A DNA stretch of 64,000 nt from positions 2,488,693-2,552,692 of the forward strand of contig NZ_AP014545.1 in the NCBI RefSeq assembly GCF_016592435.1, given 5' to 3'. Every line of letters starts with the position of its first letter. The first letter of the stretch is position 1. This DNA comes from Amphritea japonica ATCC BAA-1530 (lineage in GTDB: Bacteria > Pseudomonadota > Gammaproteobacteria > Pseudomonadales > Balneatricaceae). The notes below the pieces were generated by a model. The model did not search any database. It was not told where the DNA came from and worked only from the letters and a program-made list of their open reading frames with translations. Made by a program: the position numbers and the translations under genes. Shown here piece by piece: positions 27,757-38,156 of this stretch.

Positions 27757-28713
27757 ATGGAAAGCCAGCTGGATCAGCTAAAGAAGATGACCACCATTGT
27801 TGCCGATACCGGCGATATTAACGCCATCCGCGACCTGAAACCGGTTGATGCCACCACCAACCCGTCCTTGCTGCTTAAAGCCAGCCAGGACCCTGCATAC
27901 CGCCCCTATCTTGAAAAAGCCAAAGCATGGGCGATAAGTCAGGGAGGCAGTGAAGCAGAGCAATTAGCCAACATGACCGATAAGTTAGCGGTTCTGGTCG
28001 GATGTGAAATCCTTGAAGTGATTCCTGGACGCATCTCTACCGAAGTAGATGCCCGACTCTCATTTGATACTGAAGCGACCATCGCTAAAGCAAAAAAACT
28101 GATGGGACTGTATCAGGAAGCCGGTGTCAGCAACGAACGAGTATTGATTAAAATCGCATCGACCTGGGAAGGTATTGAAGCCGCTCGTCAGTTAGAAAGC
28201 CAGGGCATCAACTGCAACCTGACCCTGCTATTTGGTTTTGCACAAGCAGTTGCCTGTGCAGACGCTGGAGTATTTCTGATCTCCCCTTTTGTTGGCCGTA
28301 TTCTTGACTGGAACAAAGCCAACAGCCCTGAAGGCACAGATCTTAGCGGATCTAAAGACCCAGGCGTCTTGTCTGTCAGCCGTATATTCAATTATTACAA
28401 GCAGCATGGCTACAAAACCGTAGTGATGGGCGCCAGTTTCCGAAACAGCGAAGAGATCCGTCAATTAGCTGGATGCGATCGCCTGACCATCAGCCCCGGA
28501 TTGATTAACGAACTGGCTGAAACAAAGCTACCGTTAGATCAAAAGCTGCTAGCCAGTGATCCGGTTTCCGATGAGGCGAAACAATTGAACAGCGAGCAAT
28601 CGTTCCGCTGGGCCATGAACGAAGATGCAATGGCCACTGAGAAACTAGCCGAAGGCATTCGTAACTTTGCTGCAGATCAGGTAAAGCTGGAGCAGTTACT
28701 CAGTCAACTCTGA
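27757..28713 (+). CDS. tal: Transaldolase (TalB type)
   Basis: This 318-residue class I aldolase-fold enzyme moves the dihydroxyacetone unit between sedoheptulose-7-P and glyceraldehyde-3-P in the pentose phosphate pathway. [13 protein letters not shown] and the Schiff-base Lys block [12 protein letters not shown] are present, as is [17 protein letters not shown] 27757 has AAAGGATG upstream; the ATG 9 nt earlier would lack spacing. A terminator follows. Confidence 0.97.
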   Translation: MESQLDQLKKMTTIVADTGDINAIRDLKPVDATTNPSLLLKASQDPAYRPYLEKAKAWAISQGGSEAEQLANMTDKLAVLVGCEILEVIPGRISTEVDARLSFDTEATIAKAKKLMGLYQEAGVSNERVLIKIASTWEGIEAARQLESQGINCNLTLLFGFAQAVACADAGVFLISPFVGRILDWNKANSPEGTDLSGSKDPGVLSVSRIFNYYKQHGYKTVVMGASFRNSEEIRQLAGCDRLTISPGLINELAETKLPLDQKLLASDPVSDEAKQLNSEQSFRWAMNEDAMATEKLAEGIRNFAADQVKLEQLLSQL

Positions 28714-28740
28714 TAGCCTTACCAGGAAACCTCCAAAACC

Positions 28741-28770
28741 AAAAAACGCATCTTAAAGATGCGTTTTTTT
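28741..28770 (+). terminator. Intrinsic terminator of tal
   Basis: AAAAAACGCATCT-TAA-AGATGCGTTTTTTT is a near-perfect stem with an A/T flank on each side, so it may also end the opposing mlaA transcript (28799). Confidence 0.9.
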
Positions 28771-28798
28771 ATGTTCGTCACAGGGAAGCCATTACTTT

Positions 28799-29506
28799 CT
28801 AGAACTGATCATCGTCAAATACAGCCTGACCATCGTTAACCAAGAATTCCCGGCGTTGCATATAAGCATCCCGTATTGCCGTATAGCGATCTCCGTTCAA
28901 AAGCTGCTCCGCCGCCAACAGATCCGCCCGGGTATCTACAATGCGTAAAGCATAAAGCTGGTTACGGGTACGTATAGGATTAACTTCTCCAACAGGATCA
29001 AGCATTGAATCAGGTATTTTGCTGATACCATCACGTACATTCGAAGGGCCTAAAAGCGGCAGAACCAGATAAGGTCCCGATTGTACTCCCCAATACCCCA
29101 GCGTCTGACCAAAATCCTCTTTATGCTCAGGCAAACCCATTGGCGTGGCTACATCGATAATTCCACCTAACCCTATTGTGGAATTAAAAATTACCCGGGA
29201 AAAATCCTGGACCGCCGCCTCACCCTTCAACTGCAACAAGCTGTTAACAATACTTCCTACATCAGCCAGATTACCAAAAAAATTACTAACCCCAGTTTCA
29301 ACAATATCAGGCGTTACGAACTGATAACCCTGGGCTGCCGGTTTGAGAAGATAACCATCCAATACTTCATTGAATTCAAAAACAGAACGATTAAAGCCCT
29401 GCCACGGATCAATCTCATTATTCCCATCCTGGGCAACAGCAGCAGACACAACCACAAAAGAAGGTAACAATAACAACAGAATAGATAGTCTTTTTATGCA
29501 ACGCAT
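28799..29506 (-). CDS. mlaA: MlaA-family outer-membrane phospholipid transport protein without a lipobox
   Basis: This 235-residue VacJ/MlaA protein normally removes mislaid phospholipids from the outer leaflet of the outer membrane, working with MlaC and MlaFEDB. Family blocks are DPWQGFNRSVFEFNEVLD, FFGNLADV and GPYLVLPLLGPSNVRDG. The N-terminus is a plain signal peptide (about 1-25, ending VSAAVAQDG) with no cysteine at the expected lipobox, so it looks secreted and not lipidated. ATG 29506 has AGGA upstream. No other mla genes are in the window. Confidence 0.9.
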   Translation of the reverse strand: MRCIKRLSILLLLLPSFVVVSAAVAQDGNNEIDPWQGFNRSVFEFNEVLDGYLLKPAAQGYQFVTPDIVETGVSNFFGNLADVGSIVNSLLQLKGEAAVQDFSRVIFNSTIGLGGIIDVATPMGLPEHKEDFGQTLGYWGVQSGPYLVLPLLGPSNVRDGISKIPDSMLDPVGEVNPIRTRNQLYALRIVDTRADLLAAEQLLNGDRYTAIRDAYMQRREFLVNDGQAVFDDDQF

Positions 29507-29674
29507 AAGCAGATTCCTTAGTAACAGACTATTAACGTTTAATGATATACAGATATATTGGAATATATAAGAATAAATTGTGCACTACAACAAACAAAGA
29601 TGCGAGCGATCTTTGCCCTGGGCAGAAAAGAAACAATCAGCATTGAACCGCAAACAACAGAATATATGAAAACG

Positions 29675-29702
29675 AAAAAAGGGTCCCGAAGGACCCTTTT
29701 TT
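29675..29702 (-). terminator. Intrinsic terminator of the porin gene
   Basis: AAAAAAGGGTCC-CGAA-GGACCCTTTTTT has T tracts on both strands and lies 25 nt beyond the porin stop. Confidence 0.9.
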
Positions 29703-29726
29703 ATAAGCTTAATCTTTAAATAAAGA

Positions 29727-30671
29727 TTAGAAGCTTACGTTGTAACCTACAGCGAAAGTATCAACTGCGTTACCAGCATCAGTAGCGTCACCGCTTGCTT
29801 CGATGTAGTTAGCAAATACGAATGCCTGCTTGCCCAGCTTCTGCTGAACTTCAGCAATGTAACGCTTGCCGCCATCTACGTCTGCAGCGTCATCACCGAA
29901 ATCAGTGATAGAACCCAGAACCTTAGTGTTGCCCATAGCGTAAGAACCCGCCAGAACCATTACAGAGTCAGCACCGTTACGGTTAACTTCGTCATCTTCT
30001 ACAGAGAAACCTACGTACAGGTTATCAGCAGAGTAGTTTACACCCAGAGAGTTGATGTTCTCATCAACAACACCGTTATACTGCAGTGTAGACAGTGCGA
30101 TACCGAAACCAGCAACAGAGTAGTTAGCTGCAACGTGAGTCGCATCAACCTGAGTACCAGCATCACCACCAGCATCAACGCCAGCAGCATCACGTGCAAC
30201 ACCAGCAACAGCTAGCTGAAGACCGCCCATAACTGGAGACAGGTATGCAGCAGCATTACCCTGACGACCGCCAGTACCGTAGCTGTGAGTTGTTTCAGTA
30301 GAAGCAGCAGCCATGATGTCAGTCTTACCAACAGTCCACAGGTAAGCTGGCAACCACTGACGACCAACAAGAACTGTACCGAAATCACCGGTAGCACCAA
30401 CATAAGCCAGACGGCCTTTACCTGGAGTACCGAAAGAACCGGATTCAGTGTTTGCATAAGTCTCGAAGTGAGCGATTGCAGTCGCGCCAGAGAACAGCTC
30501 AGAAGTAGCCTTGATACCGATACGTGAAGTGTTGTCCTGGATATCCAGTGCTGCACCTTCTGCATCAGCAATTTGAACACGCAGAGAGCCGTACAGAGTA
30601 GCGTCAGCTTGTGCAACCAGTGGTGCAGTCATAGCGCCAGCTACAGCCAGAGCAATAATAGACTTTTTCAT
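29727..30671 (-). CDS. Gram-negative outer-membrane porin
   Basis: This 314-residue beta-barrel porin has a signal peptide MKKSIIALAVAGAMTAPLVAQA, then ATLYGSLRVQI, the usual first strand of OmpC/OmpF-like (Porin_4) proteins. The barrel alternates acidic/Gly turns and ends in YNVSF, with a terminal Phe required for outer-membrane insertion. Codon choice is strongly biased (frequent GTA, GCA, ACC), as in highly expressed genes. ATG 30671 has GAAGGGGAAAC upstream; the longer frame is rejected. Confidence 0.93.
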   Translation of the reverse strand: MKKSIIALAVAGAMTAPLVAQADATLYGSLRVQIADAEGAALDIQDNTSRIGIKATSELFSGATAIAHFETYANTESGSFGTPGKGRLAYVGATGDFGTVLVGRQWLPAYLWTVGKTDIMAAASTETTHSYGTGGRQGNAAAYLSPVMGGLQLAVAGVARDAAGVDAGGDAGTQVDATHVAANYSVAGFGIALSTLQYNGVVDENINSLGVNYSADNLYVGFSVEDDEVNRNGADSVMVLAGSYAMGNTKVLGSITDFGDDAADVDGGKRYIAEVQQKLGKQAFVFANYIEASGDATDAGNAVDTFAVGYNVSF

Positions 30672-31134
30672 TAATGTTTCCCCTTCAATATTTAACGTAC
30701 TAGTAGTCAAACTTTAATTATTTCTTATCGCTTTGCGTCATCAACTACGCGTAGCTACCAAGAAAAATACTATAAAATAGAAATATTGCAATGATATGAG
30801 TAAAAAAATATCAGTTATCAATACTTCTTTTGAGCTAACACCTATGCCAGCCCTTAGTATTCTTTATCGCATTCTATTTGGTCTTCTTTAGCTTTTTCAA
30901 CAATTTCGGCGCTATTAAGAGCTGTGAAATCATTGTTTTTAGCTGCCGTAATCAGAGTGCGTTTTAATAAATTTGGCGCATTACAGCATAACCACCCGCC
31001 ATTCGCAACTATTTATTCTATCTTTTTAAACAGTTACTCCTTTTTGTGCAGGCCGGTATTAGCAAAATCTGATACAGATCAGATGAAACAATTAATACTG
31101 GACCACACGCCAATTTAACCCTGCGGCGAACCAG
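30672..31134. other. Intergenic region upstream of the porin, with hrpA converging from the right
   Basis: These 463 nt are AT-rich. No gene is supported; a 64-codon frame at 30924 lacks a ribosome site. The length before a highly expressed porin suggests regulatory sites, but I could not name any beyond the promoter candidate. Confidence 0.4.
30717..30744 (-). promoter_or_regulatory. Candidate sigma70 promoter of the porin
   Basis: On the minus strand TTGATG (30744-30739) and AATAAT (30722-30717) are separated by 16 bp, placing a start near 30710 and an untranslated leader of about 40 nt. Confidence 0.4.
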
Positions 31135-34100
31135 CTAGCAATCGATCTGCCGCCACTGCTGCTTTAAGCGCTTTTCAGAAATAGTTACCCGGGTACCTAA
31201 TTGCTGAGCAAACAGAGAAACCCGGTACTCTTCGAGCATCCAGCGATATTCTTCCAGGGCTACGTTATACTGGTTATGTTTTTTATCCAGTTCAGCCCGC
31301 CCCTGATACTGTTTATACAATTGTTGTAACTGTTCGCTCAGCATCCGTTGCCTGGGCAGTTCACGCTGATACTTTTCTAATCGCGCCTCGATCCCCTTCA
31401 GGTAACGGGGATACTCCTGCAATTGCTCACCAGGCACCTCCAACAGAAAGCCTTTATACACCAGACTTTCAAGTTGCTGGCGAATATCGGCGAGTATTGT
31501 GACAGCCTGAAGATTAACCGAACCTGAAAGTTGCTTCTGAATGCTGTGATAACGTTTAGCGATCTCTCCTAACAACAGCGCCCACTCTTCTGCCTTATTA
31601 CAATAGTCAGCTTTATACTGCTTTAGCTGGTCTGCAAAACTTTGCTGAGAGCGAATATCTACATCGTGCAAGAAAGTTGCCTGCACAGCACTAAAAAGAC
31701 ATTCATTCTGTAATTGATTTTTATTCTGCACTTTTCCTAAGAAGATCGCCGTCTGCGGAAAAGCCGGCAGCTTGTTTTTGACAAAACGCAACTGTTCACT
31801 TAGTTGTAGCATAAACAACCGAGCCAGACCCTGGCGATTCTGCCTCACAGCCATCGCCTGATCTTCAAACACTTTCAGCTCTACACTCTGTCCACAATCC
31901 TGAAGCCCCGGATAGACTTCAAGTTCAAGCCCCCCTGCCTGCTTCAACGTTATAGCCTGAGGCAGATCACCAAAATCCCACAGGGTGATATTTTTACGCC
32001 CCCAGGTTTCAGAAGGCGCTTTAGTTAATGCTTGGCGGGCCTGGGAACCAAAACCATGCTGCAGTTTCTGCAAGTCACGCCCCTCACTGACCGTATTTCC
32101 TTTCTCTCCCCTCAAACGGATATTCACCCGGTAGTGATCATCCAGCACTACCGCATCCAGATCATCCCGACTAATCCTGACACCCGTCTTTCTTTTCAGA
32201 TGCAGTGCCAGCGCTTCATTCAGCGAGCCTTCCGCAAATATTGCGGTCTCTATGAATCCATCGACATAGTCTGGGATAGGAACAAAGTTTTTCCGCAACG
32301 CTTTGGGCAAACCTTTGAGTAGCGCAACGCACTTCTCTTTTAACATACCTGGTACCAGCCATTCGAGACGCTCTTCTGAGATCTGATTGAGCAGAACCAG
32401 GGGCGCCTGCAGCGTTACCCCATCATCTTTAGCACCCGGTTCAAAATGGTAACCCAGCTTCAGCTTCGCACCGTTAAGGACTAGCTGTTCCGGATAGTTG
32501 GAACCGGTTACATGCTCAGCAGAACGTTGTAGAAGGTCTTCCTCCTGCATAAACAGAATCTGTGGGTTCTGTTGTTCTGCTATTTTACGCCACTGCTCGA
32601 ACCCAGCACCGTTAACGACCCATTTACCCTTATCGGCACCATTATTTTCTTCCAGCCGTAACGCATAAAAATCTGCCAGGGTATCTTCATCGACTAACAG
32701 GTCTCGCCGACGAGTCTTCGCTTCCAGATTTTCGATCGAACTAAGCAGATTACGGTTATGGTTAAAAAACGCCCCCTGGGTCTTAAATTCACCTTCAACC
32801 AACGCGCTGCGAATAAAGATCTGCTGACTCACTTGTGGGTCAACACTGCCATAGTGGACCGTTCTACCCGGCACAATAATCAAGCCATACAGGGTCACCT
32901 GTTCCTGGGCGACCACCTGGGTTTTTTTCTTCTCCCAATGGGGCTCTAAATAGGACCGTTTTACCAAATGAGCCGCCAGGGAGTCCGCCCACAGCGGATC
33001 AATACGGGCAACCATTCGAGCGTAGAGCCGACTAGTCTCTACTAATTCTGCCGCCATTATCCATTTAGGCGCTTTCTTATATAGCATCGAGCCAGGAAAA
33101 ATATTGAAACGGCGGTTACGTGCCCCCAGATACTCTTTCTTCTCCTGCTTAAACCCCATGTTACCCAGAAGCCCCGCCAATAAAGACTTATGCAACGATT
33201 CATATCCGGCGGGCTGCGTATTCTCTTTATAATCCAGGTTCCGGCAGATCAGATGCAGCTGACGATGCACATCACGCCATTCCCGCATACGCATGTAGGA
33301 TAGAAATTGTTTCTGACAATACTTTCGCAGCTGATTTTGCGAAAGCTCCTGTCGCTGTTCCTCGTAGAGATTCCAGAGATTAACCAGGGTCACAAAATCT
33401 GATTCTTCGTCTGCATATTCACGATGTTTCTGATCAGCTGCCTGCTGCTTTTCCATCGGCCGTTCGCGAGGGTCCTGCACACTCAGTGCACTGGCAATAA
33501 CGATCATCTCTGCCAAGCAGTTATTCTGTACTGCCGCCAGCAACATCCGACCGATCTTAGGATCAACAGGTAGTCGGCTCAACTGCCGGCCAAGCTTGGT
33601 CAGGTGACGCTTTTCATCAACAGCACTCAATTCTTGCAGCAGTTTAAAACCATCATTGATATAACGGGAGTCCGGCGGATCAATGAAGGGAAACTGATCG
33701 ATCGCGCCCAACCGCAAATTGAGCATCTGTAAAATTACCGCGGCCAGATTGGTTCTGCGAATCTCTGCATCCGTAAATTCAGGCCGGGCATCAAAGTCCT
33801 CTTCGGAATATAGCCGTATACAGATACCTTCAGCTACCCGGCCGCAACGTCCCTTCCGTTGATTAGCGCTGGCTTGAGAAACTGACTCAATCGGTAAACG
33901 CTGTACCTTAGAACGGTAGCTATAACGACTGATTCGGGCAACGCCCGGATCAATAACATAACGAATTCCCGGTACCGTAAGCGAGGTTTCTGCCACGTTA
34001 GTGGAAAGCACAATACGACGCCCTGCACCACGCGCCGAAGAAAATATTTTATTCTGCTCCGCCACACTAAGCCGGGCATAGAGCGGCATCACCTCTATAT

Positions 34101-35067
34101 GCCTTAATCGCCCTTGCTGCGAAGCTTTACGCAGATATTCCGCTGCCTCTCTGATCTCACGTTCACCGCTAAGGAAAACCAGAATATCTCCGGCACCGGT
34201 AAGACCCTTCTTGCGTTCCAGACGAATCAGTTCTTCAGTAGCAGAAACAATACCTTCGGGGATGCTTTTTTCATTGCCATCATCCAACTCCTCTAAGGGA
34301 CGGTAATGTAGTTCAACCGGATAGCTTCGCCCGGAGACCTCGATCACAGGGGCATTATTAAAATGTTTTGAGAAGCGCTCCAGATCGATTGTCGCTGAAG
34401 TGATGATTACTTTTAGATCCGGGCGCCTCGGGAGAATCTGATGCAGATACCCCAGCAGAAAATCGATATTCAGGCTGCGCTCATGAGCCTCATCGATGAT
34501 GAGCACTTCATAACGTTCCAGATAGCGATCATTCTGTGTTTCCGCCAGCAGAATACCATCAGTCATCAACTTGACCATGGTCTTGTCTGCCACCTGTTCA
34601 GTAAATCGCACCTGATAACCCACGGTACTACCTAAGGTTGTCTGTAGCTCTTCAGCAATACGATTGGCAACGGTTCTGGCGGCGAGCCTTCGGGGCTGTG
34701 TATGACCGATTAACCCGACTTTACCCAGGCCTAACTCAAGACAGATCTTAGGTATCTGAGTCGTTTTTCCTGAGCCGGTTTCGCCGGCAATCACCACCAC
34801 TTGATTCTCTTTGATTGCGGTTGCAATTTCATCTCGACGACCACTGACGGGCAGATCCGGAAAATTGATCTTCTGACTGTATACGCGTTTAGCGACACGT
34901 TCTTCAGAGCGATGCAGCAACGCCTCTACCTCTTCACTAAGGCGATCTGATGGCTTCTGCTCTTTCAGACGACGTTGCAATAGCTGGATTTTTTTCCGAA
35001 TAGAAAATCGATCGGCGATCAGACAGTTATCTAACCGTGAATAGAGTTGATTAATAGTGGCAGTCAC
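31135..35067 (-). CDS. hrpA: ATP-dependent RNA helicase HrpA
   Basis: This 1310-residue DEAH-box helicase has Walker A GETGSGKTTQ, DEAH (IIDEAHERSLN), SATID motif III and motif VI QRKGRCGRV, followed by the HA2/OB-fold and the long HrpA-specific C-terminus (DUF3418). HrpA acts in mRNA processing and in clearing stalled ribosomes in E. coli. Length matches the family. It stands alone, with the amidotransferase gene 35 nt upstream on the same strand. Confidence 0.96.
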   Translation of the reverse strand: MTATINQLYSRLDNCLIADRFSIRKKIQLLQRRLKEQKPSDRLSEEVEALLHRSEERVAKRVYSQKINFPDLPVSGRRDEIATAIKENQVVVIAGETGSGKTTQIPKICLELGLGKVGLIGHTQPRRLAARTVANRIAEELQTTLGSTVGYQVRFTEQVADKTMVKLMTDGILLAETQNDRYLERYEVLIIDEAHERSLNIDFLLGYLHQILPRRPDLKVIITSATIDLERFSKHFNNAPVIEVSGRSYPVELHYRPLEELDDGNEKSIPEGIVSATEELIRLERKKGLTGAGDILVFLSGEREIREAAEYLRKASQQGRLRHIEVMPLYARLSVAEQNKIFSSARGAGRRIVLSTNVAETSLTVPGIRYVIDPGVARISRYSYRSKVQRLPIESVSQASANQRKGRCGRVAEGICIRLYSEEDFDARPEFTDAEIRRTNLAAVILQMLNLRLGAIDQFPFIDPPDSRYINDGFKLLQELSAVDEKRHLTKLGRQLSRLPVDPKIGRMLLAAVQNNCLAEMIVIASALSVQDPRERPMEKQQAADQKHREYADEESDFVTLVNLWNLYEEQRQELSQNQLRKYCQKQFLSYMRMREWRDVHRQLHLICRNLDYKENTQPAGYESLHKSLLAGLLGNMGFKQEKKEYLGARNRRFNIFPGSMLYKKAPKWIMAAELVETSRLYARMVARIDPLWADSLAAHLVKRSYLEPHWEKKKTQVVAQEQVTLYGLIIVPGRTVHYGSVDPQVSQQIFIRSALVEGEFKTQGAFFNHNRNLLSSIENLEAKTRRRDLLVDEDTLADFYALRLEENNGADKGKWVVNGAGFEQWRKIAEQQNPQILFMQEEDLLQRSAEHVTGSNYPEQLVLNGAKLKLGYHFEPGAKDDGVTLQAPLVLLNQISEERLEWLVPGMLKEKCVALLKGLPKALRKNFVPIPDYVDGFIETAIFAEGSLNEALALHLKRKTGVRISRDDLDAVVLDDHYRVNIRLRGEKGNTVSEGRDLQKLQHGFGSQARQALTKAPSETWGRKNITLWDFGDLPQAITLKQAGGLELEVYPGLQDCGQSVELKVFEDQAMAVRQNRQGLARLFMLQLSEQLRFVKNKLPAFPQTAIFLGKVQNKNQLQNECLFSAVQATFLHDVDIRSQQSFADQLKQYKADYCNKAEEWALLLGEIAKRYHSIQKQLSGSVNLQAVTILADIRQQLESLVYKGFLLEVPGEQLQEYPRYLKGIEARLEKYQRELPRQRMLSEQLQQLYKQYQGRAELDKKHNQYNVALEEYRWMLEEYRVSLFAQQLGTRVTISEKRLKQQWRQIDC

Positions 35068-35102
35068 AATTGAATTTTCAGATATAAAGGGATGGTTAAC
35101 GA

Positions 35103-35897
35103 TCAGGCATGACCAAAACAGCGACTCAGGGGCTCTTGTACCCCTTCCCTGAAGACAATCAACTCGCCGGTCTGCAACTTACGCCACTGTTCGTTATCGG
35201 TCAGTGGTTCCGTGGTAATAACCGTCACGATGTCATTTGGTGTTGTTTCTTCACCAAAATCGACCGTCAGTTCAGCATCGGTTAAACGTGCACGACCAAA
35301 AGGCGCGCGACGGGTTATCCAGGAAAGCTTAGTCGTGCAATACGCCAATAAATATTCTGATTCGGTCAGCAGCATGTTAAACACACCCAACTCTCGCAAC
35401 TGATCAGCACAACAATGAATCAGCTCGATCACATCAGAAAAGCAATCAGGGCGTTGAGGAAAGCGTTCGCGTATCTGCCCTAGCAGCCAACAGAATGCAT
35501 ATTCGCTATCCGTAGTGCCTACCGGTTGATAGTGAGTCAATGGTAACTCAAACAGTTTCGGATCAAGCTGGCCGTTATGAGCAAAGGTCCAACAAAAGCC
35601 CCACAACTCACGGGTAAAGGGATGTGTATTTTCAAGACAGATGCTGCCTACATTAGCCTGGCGAATATGACTAATGACGGTTTTACTTTTGATCGGGTGG
35701 TTCTTGATCAATCGGGCAATTTCCGATTCACAACTAGGGGCAGGATCATGAAAAACCTGCAGTCCCTTGCCCTCGTAAAAGGCGATACCCCACCCATCTT
35801 TATGCGGTCCGGTCTCACCACCACGTTGCATCAGCCCGCTAAAGCTAAAACAGATATCGGTTGGGACATTGGCACTCATGCCCAGTAATTCGCACAT
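35103..35897 (-). CDS. Class II glutamine amidotransferase (YafJ-like)
   Basis: This 264-residue protein begins [14 protein letters not shown], exposing Cys2 as the N-terminal nucleophile after Met removal. [19 protein letters not shown] and FAHNGQL are GATase_4 landmarks for glutamine binding. No synthetase domain is attached, so the ammonia acceptor is unknown. It lies 3 nt downstream of the bactofilin gene on the same strand. Confidence 0.9.
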   Translation of the reverse strand: MCELLGMSANVPTDICFSFSGLMQRGGETGPHKDGWGIAFYEGKGLQVFHDPAPSCESEIARLIKNHPIKSKTVISHIRQANVGSICLENTHPFTRELWGFCWTFAHNGQLDPKLFELPLTHYQPVGTTDSEYAFCWLLGQIRERFPQRPDCFSDVIELIHCCADQLRELGVFNMLLTESEYLLAYCTTKLSWITRRAPFGRARLTDAELTVDFGEETTPNDIVTVITTEPLTDNEQWRKLQTGELIVFREGVQEPLSRCFGHA

Positions 35898-35900
35898 CGT

Positions 35901-36362
35901 TTAAGCTGATTCCTCTTCCGTACTGAGTGTGACTTTATTGGGTAGCGAATCAATAGCATCAATGCCAGATTCAACTTGAGGCGTATGCTCAATCATACTC
36001 ACCTCTTTCATTCGACGTTCACCGATAAAGTTACCTTCAGGATGAATTGCCATTATCTTGCTGACTACCGTGGCTACAACTTTACCACCCCGATCAATCT
36101 GCAGTTCATCACAGATAACCTCTCCTTCGAGCAATCCACATACAGTGATGTAGTTAGCTTTAACAACTCCATGTACATGGCCATTTTTGCCGATAGAAAT
36201 ATTATCCATAGAAGAGATATTGCCTTCAAAAGCTCCATCGATATGCATCTTGCCGACAATGCTCATATCACCACTGAACTTATTTCCTTCAGCGATAATG
36301 GTTATTGCTGAGCCGTTTGCAGTGCCTGATTTAGCGGATACAGTTTTTGTAAGGAAGCCCAT
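35901..36362 (-). CDS. Bactofilin (polymer-forming cytoskeletal protein)
   Basis: This 153-residue protein has the bactofilin beta-helix core (about 20-115): ITIIAEGNKFSGDMSIVGKM, then repeated short strands around GAFEGN, GHVHGVVKA and GLLEGEV. Bactofilins polymerise without nucleotide and often position peptidoglycan hydrolases. The ATG at 36362 has AAAGGTG just upstream, so the gene really starts inside the upstream M23 peptidase gene (61-nt overlap in another frame). Confidence 0.94.
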   Translation of the reverse strand: MGFLTKTVSAKSGTANGSAITIIAEGNKFSGDMSIVGKMHIDGAFEGNISSMDNISIGKNGHVHGVVKANYITVCGLLEGEVICDELQIDRGGKVVATVVSKIMAIHPEGNFIGERRMKEVSMIEHTPQVESGIDAIDSLPNKVTLSTEEESA

Positions 36363-37261
36363 TTTACACCTTTGACATTTGAAAACAGTGAATCAAAATT
36401 ACCTATATTCCATGCCACAAACGGCTCAGGATCAATCGCTCTGTAGAGATGACGCACTTCGTAATGTAAGTGCGGCCCTGTTGAGGTTCCAGTGTTACCA
36501 CTCAGACCTATTAGCTGTCCTTTGCTAACGTAAGACCCACTTTTAACTTTTAATTTACTCAGGTGAGCATAATAAGTTTTAAAGCCAAGACCGTGCTGCA
36601 AAATAATCAGATTACCAAAGCCACTGGACTTATTATAACCCGCATACTCAACGGCACCATCTGCAGTTGCATAAACCGGAGTGCCTATATTTGCTTTGTA
36701 ATCAATACCATTATGCATCACCCGCTTTTTACGTACCGGGTGCATTCTCATGCCAAAATGATCATTAATCCGCAGCCCTTGAATCGGTTCGCCATTGGGC
36801 ATAATGCTTAGGAAAAACAGCCGCTGGTTAGTCATCACCGTCAGCTCATCAGCACGGCCACTGGTCATATCTTCAGAGGGAGGTAAGCCCAGCAGGTCTT
36901 CCAATCCATAGAGACTGGCATCCAAAGTGTCATTCAACTCGCCGATGCGCAGATTTTCTTCCTGAAGTTGATCCCGCTCTACTTTCAATTCTTGCAGCGT
37001 ATGAGACAGCTGGTCTAGTTGGCCTTTCTGTATTTCCTGGGTTCCCAGTGTCATTTCATACTGACTGGACAACGAGTTAATACCCTGTTCCAGGTCCTCG
37101 AGTTCATCTGAAGTCTGTACCAGCAATAAATTAGACACAAAGAAGCTACAAACCGCCATCACCAAAAACAGGGCGAGCAGATACCGGGCAAGCTGGCCCA
37201 GGGTATACTGGCGGGAGCCCCGTGCAGTCGTTAATGTGATAAGCAGCTTTTTCTGCAACAT
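36302..37261 (-). CDS. Membrane-anchored M23 (LytM) peptidoglycan endopeptidase
   Basis: This 319-residue protein has an N-terminal membrane helix (about 27-50), a coiled coil (about 55-115) and a C-terminal M23 domain. Zn ligands are in HNGIDYKANIG (H, D) and HLHYEV (H), after HFGMRMHPV. The active-site set appears complete, so it is a probable enzyme that cuts peptide cross-links. Coupling with a bactofilin gene matches the known bactofilin-M23 pairing in cell-shape control (for example in Helicobacter). The 3' end overlaps the bactofilin start by 61 nt. Confidence 0.93.
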   Translation of the reverse strand: MLQKKLLITLTTARGSRQYTLGQLARYLLALFLVMAVCSFFVSNLLLVQTSDELEDLEQGINSLSSQYEMTLGTQEIQKGQLDQLSHTLQELKVERDQLQEENLRIGELNDTLDASLYGLEDLLGLPPSEDMTSGRADELTVMTNQRLFFLSIMPNGEPIQGLRINDHFGMRMHPVRKKRVMHNGIDYKANIGTPVYATADGAVEYAGYNKSSGFGNLIILQHGLGFKTYYAHLSKLKVKSGSYVSKGQLIGLSGNTGTSTGPHLHYEVRHLYRAIDPEPFVAWNIGNFDSLFSNVKGVKWASLQKLYPLNQALQTAQQ

Positions 37262-37378
37262 GCCCTACAAACCGATATTCAAGTAAATAAATAACGGTGG
37301 AATATACCTTTATTGAGGACAAAAGTCATAAAAACGACATCAAAAGCCCACCATTGTATGACATGGATACGGGCAAAA

Positions 37379-38128
37379 TTAGCTCTCACCCTTATCTGAG
37401 CCACCCATATCAGGAGCTGCAGCGATAATCCGATCCGCTAGCCTGGAAAAGGGCAGGCTCTGTACCCAGACAGTACCCGTACCCGAGAGTGTCGCCAACC
37501 ACAGACCTTCACCTCCAAGGAACATCGACTTCAACCCTTTTACCATCTCAATATCGTACTCGATCCCTTCACTGAACCCGACCAGACAGCCGGTATCGAT
37601 TCGCAATGTTTCGTTGTTCAGTTCTTTTTTTACCACAGTGCCGCCAGCCTGAATAAAGGCCATACCATCACCTTCCAGCTTCTGCAGAATAAACCCTTCC
37701 CCACCAAAAAAACCGGCTCCCAGTTTGCGGGAAAACGCAACAGATAGACGCGTACCCAGCGCAGCACAAAGAAACGCATCTTTTTGACAATACAATCGCT
37801 CGCCGGTCTGAGACATGTCCACAGGCACTACCATCCCCGGGTATGGTGCAGCAAATGCAACTTTACGCTTCTGAGCACCACTGTTTGAGAAGTGCGTCAT
37901 AAACAACGATTCGCCAGTCACCATCCGCTTACCCGCAGAAAACATTTTAGAAAACAGCCCCTGGTCAGGATCAGCGCCATCTCCCATTTTCGTTTCGAAG
38001 CCAATATCCTGCTCCATATAGTTCATAGAACCCGCTTCGGCGATCACCGTTTCACCCGGATCCAGCTCTACTTCAAGCATCGGCATCGAATTACCAATAA
38101 TTTCGTAATCAACCTTGTGACATTTCAT
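37379..38128 (-). CDS. TIGR00266/AIM24 family protein, function unknown
   Basis: This 249-residue protein shows the family's repeated short beta pattern and blocks [28 protein letters not shown] and [16 protein letters not shown]. The fold is TRAP/AIM24-like; the biological role is not established. The gene stands between the M23 and AEC transporter genes, all on the minus strand. Confidence 0.88.
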   Translation of the reverse strand: MKCHKVDYEIIGNSMPMLEVELDPGETVIAEAGSMNYMEQDIGFETKMGDGADPDQGLFSKMFSAGKRMVTGESLFMTHFSNSGAQKRKVAFAAPYPGMVVPVDMSQTGERLYCQKDAFLCAALGTRLSVAFSRKLGAGFFGGEGFILQKLEGDGMAFIQAGGTVVKKELNNETLRIDTGCLVGFSEGIEYDIEMVKGLKSMFLGGEGLWLATLSGTGTVWVQSLPFSRLADRIIAAAPDMGGSDKGES

Positions 38129-38156
38129 TTCATTTCCCCTTTCAAACTATTCGTAA

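Noticed and set aside
30924-31118. 64-codon ORF in the porin upstream gap
   Set aside because: No ribosome site, no hydrophobic or family pattern, AT-rich by chance.
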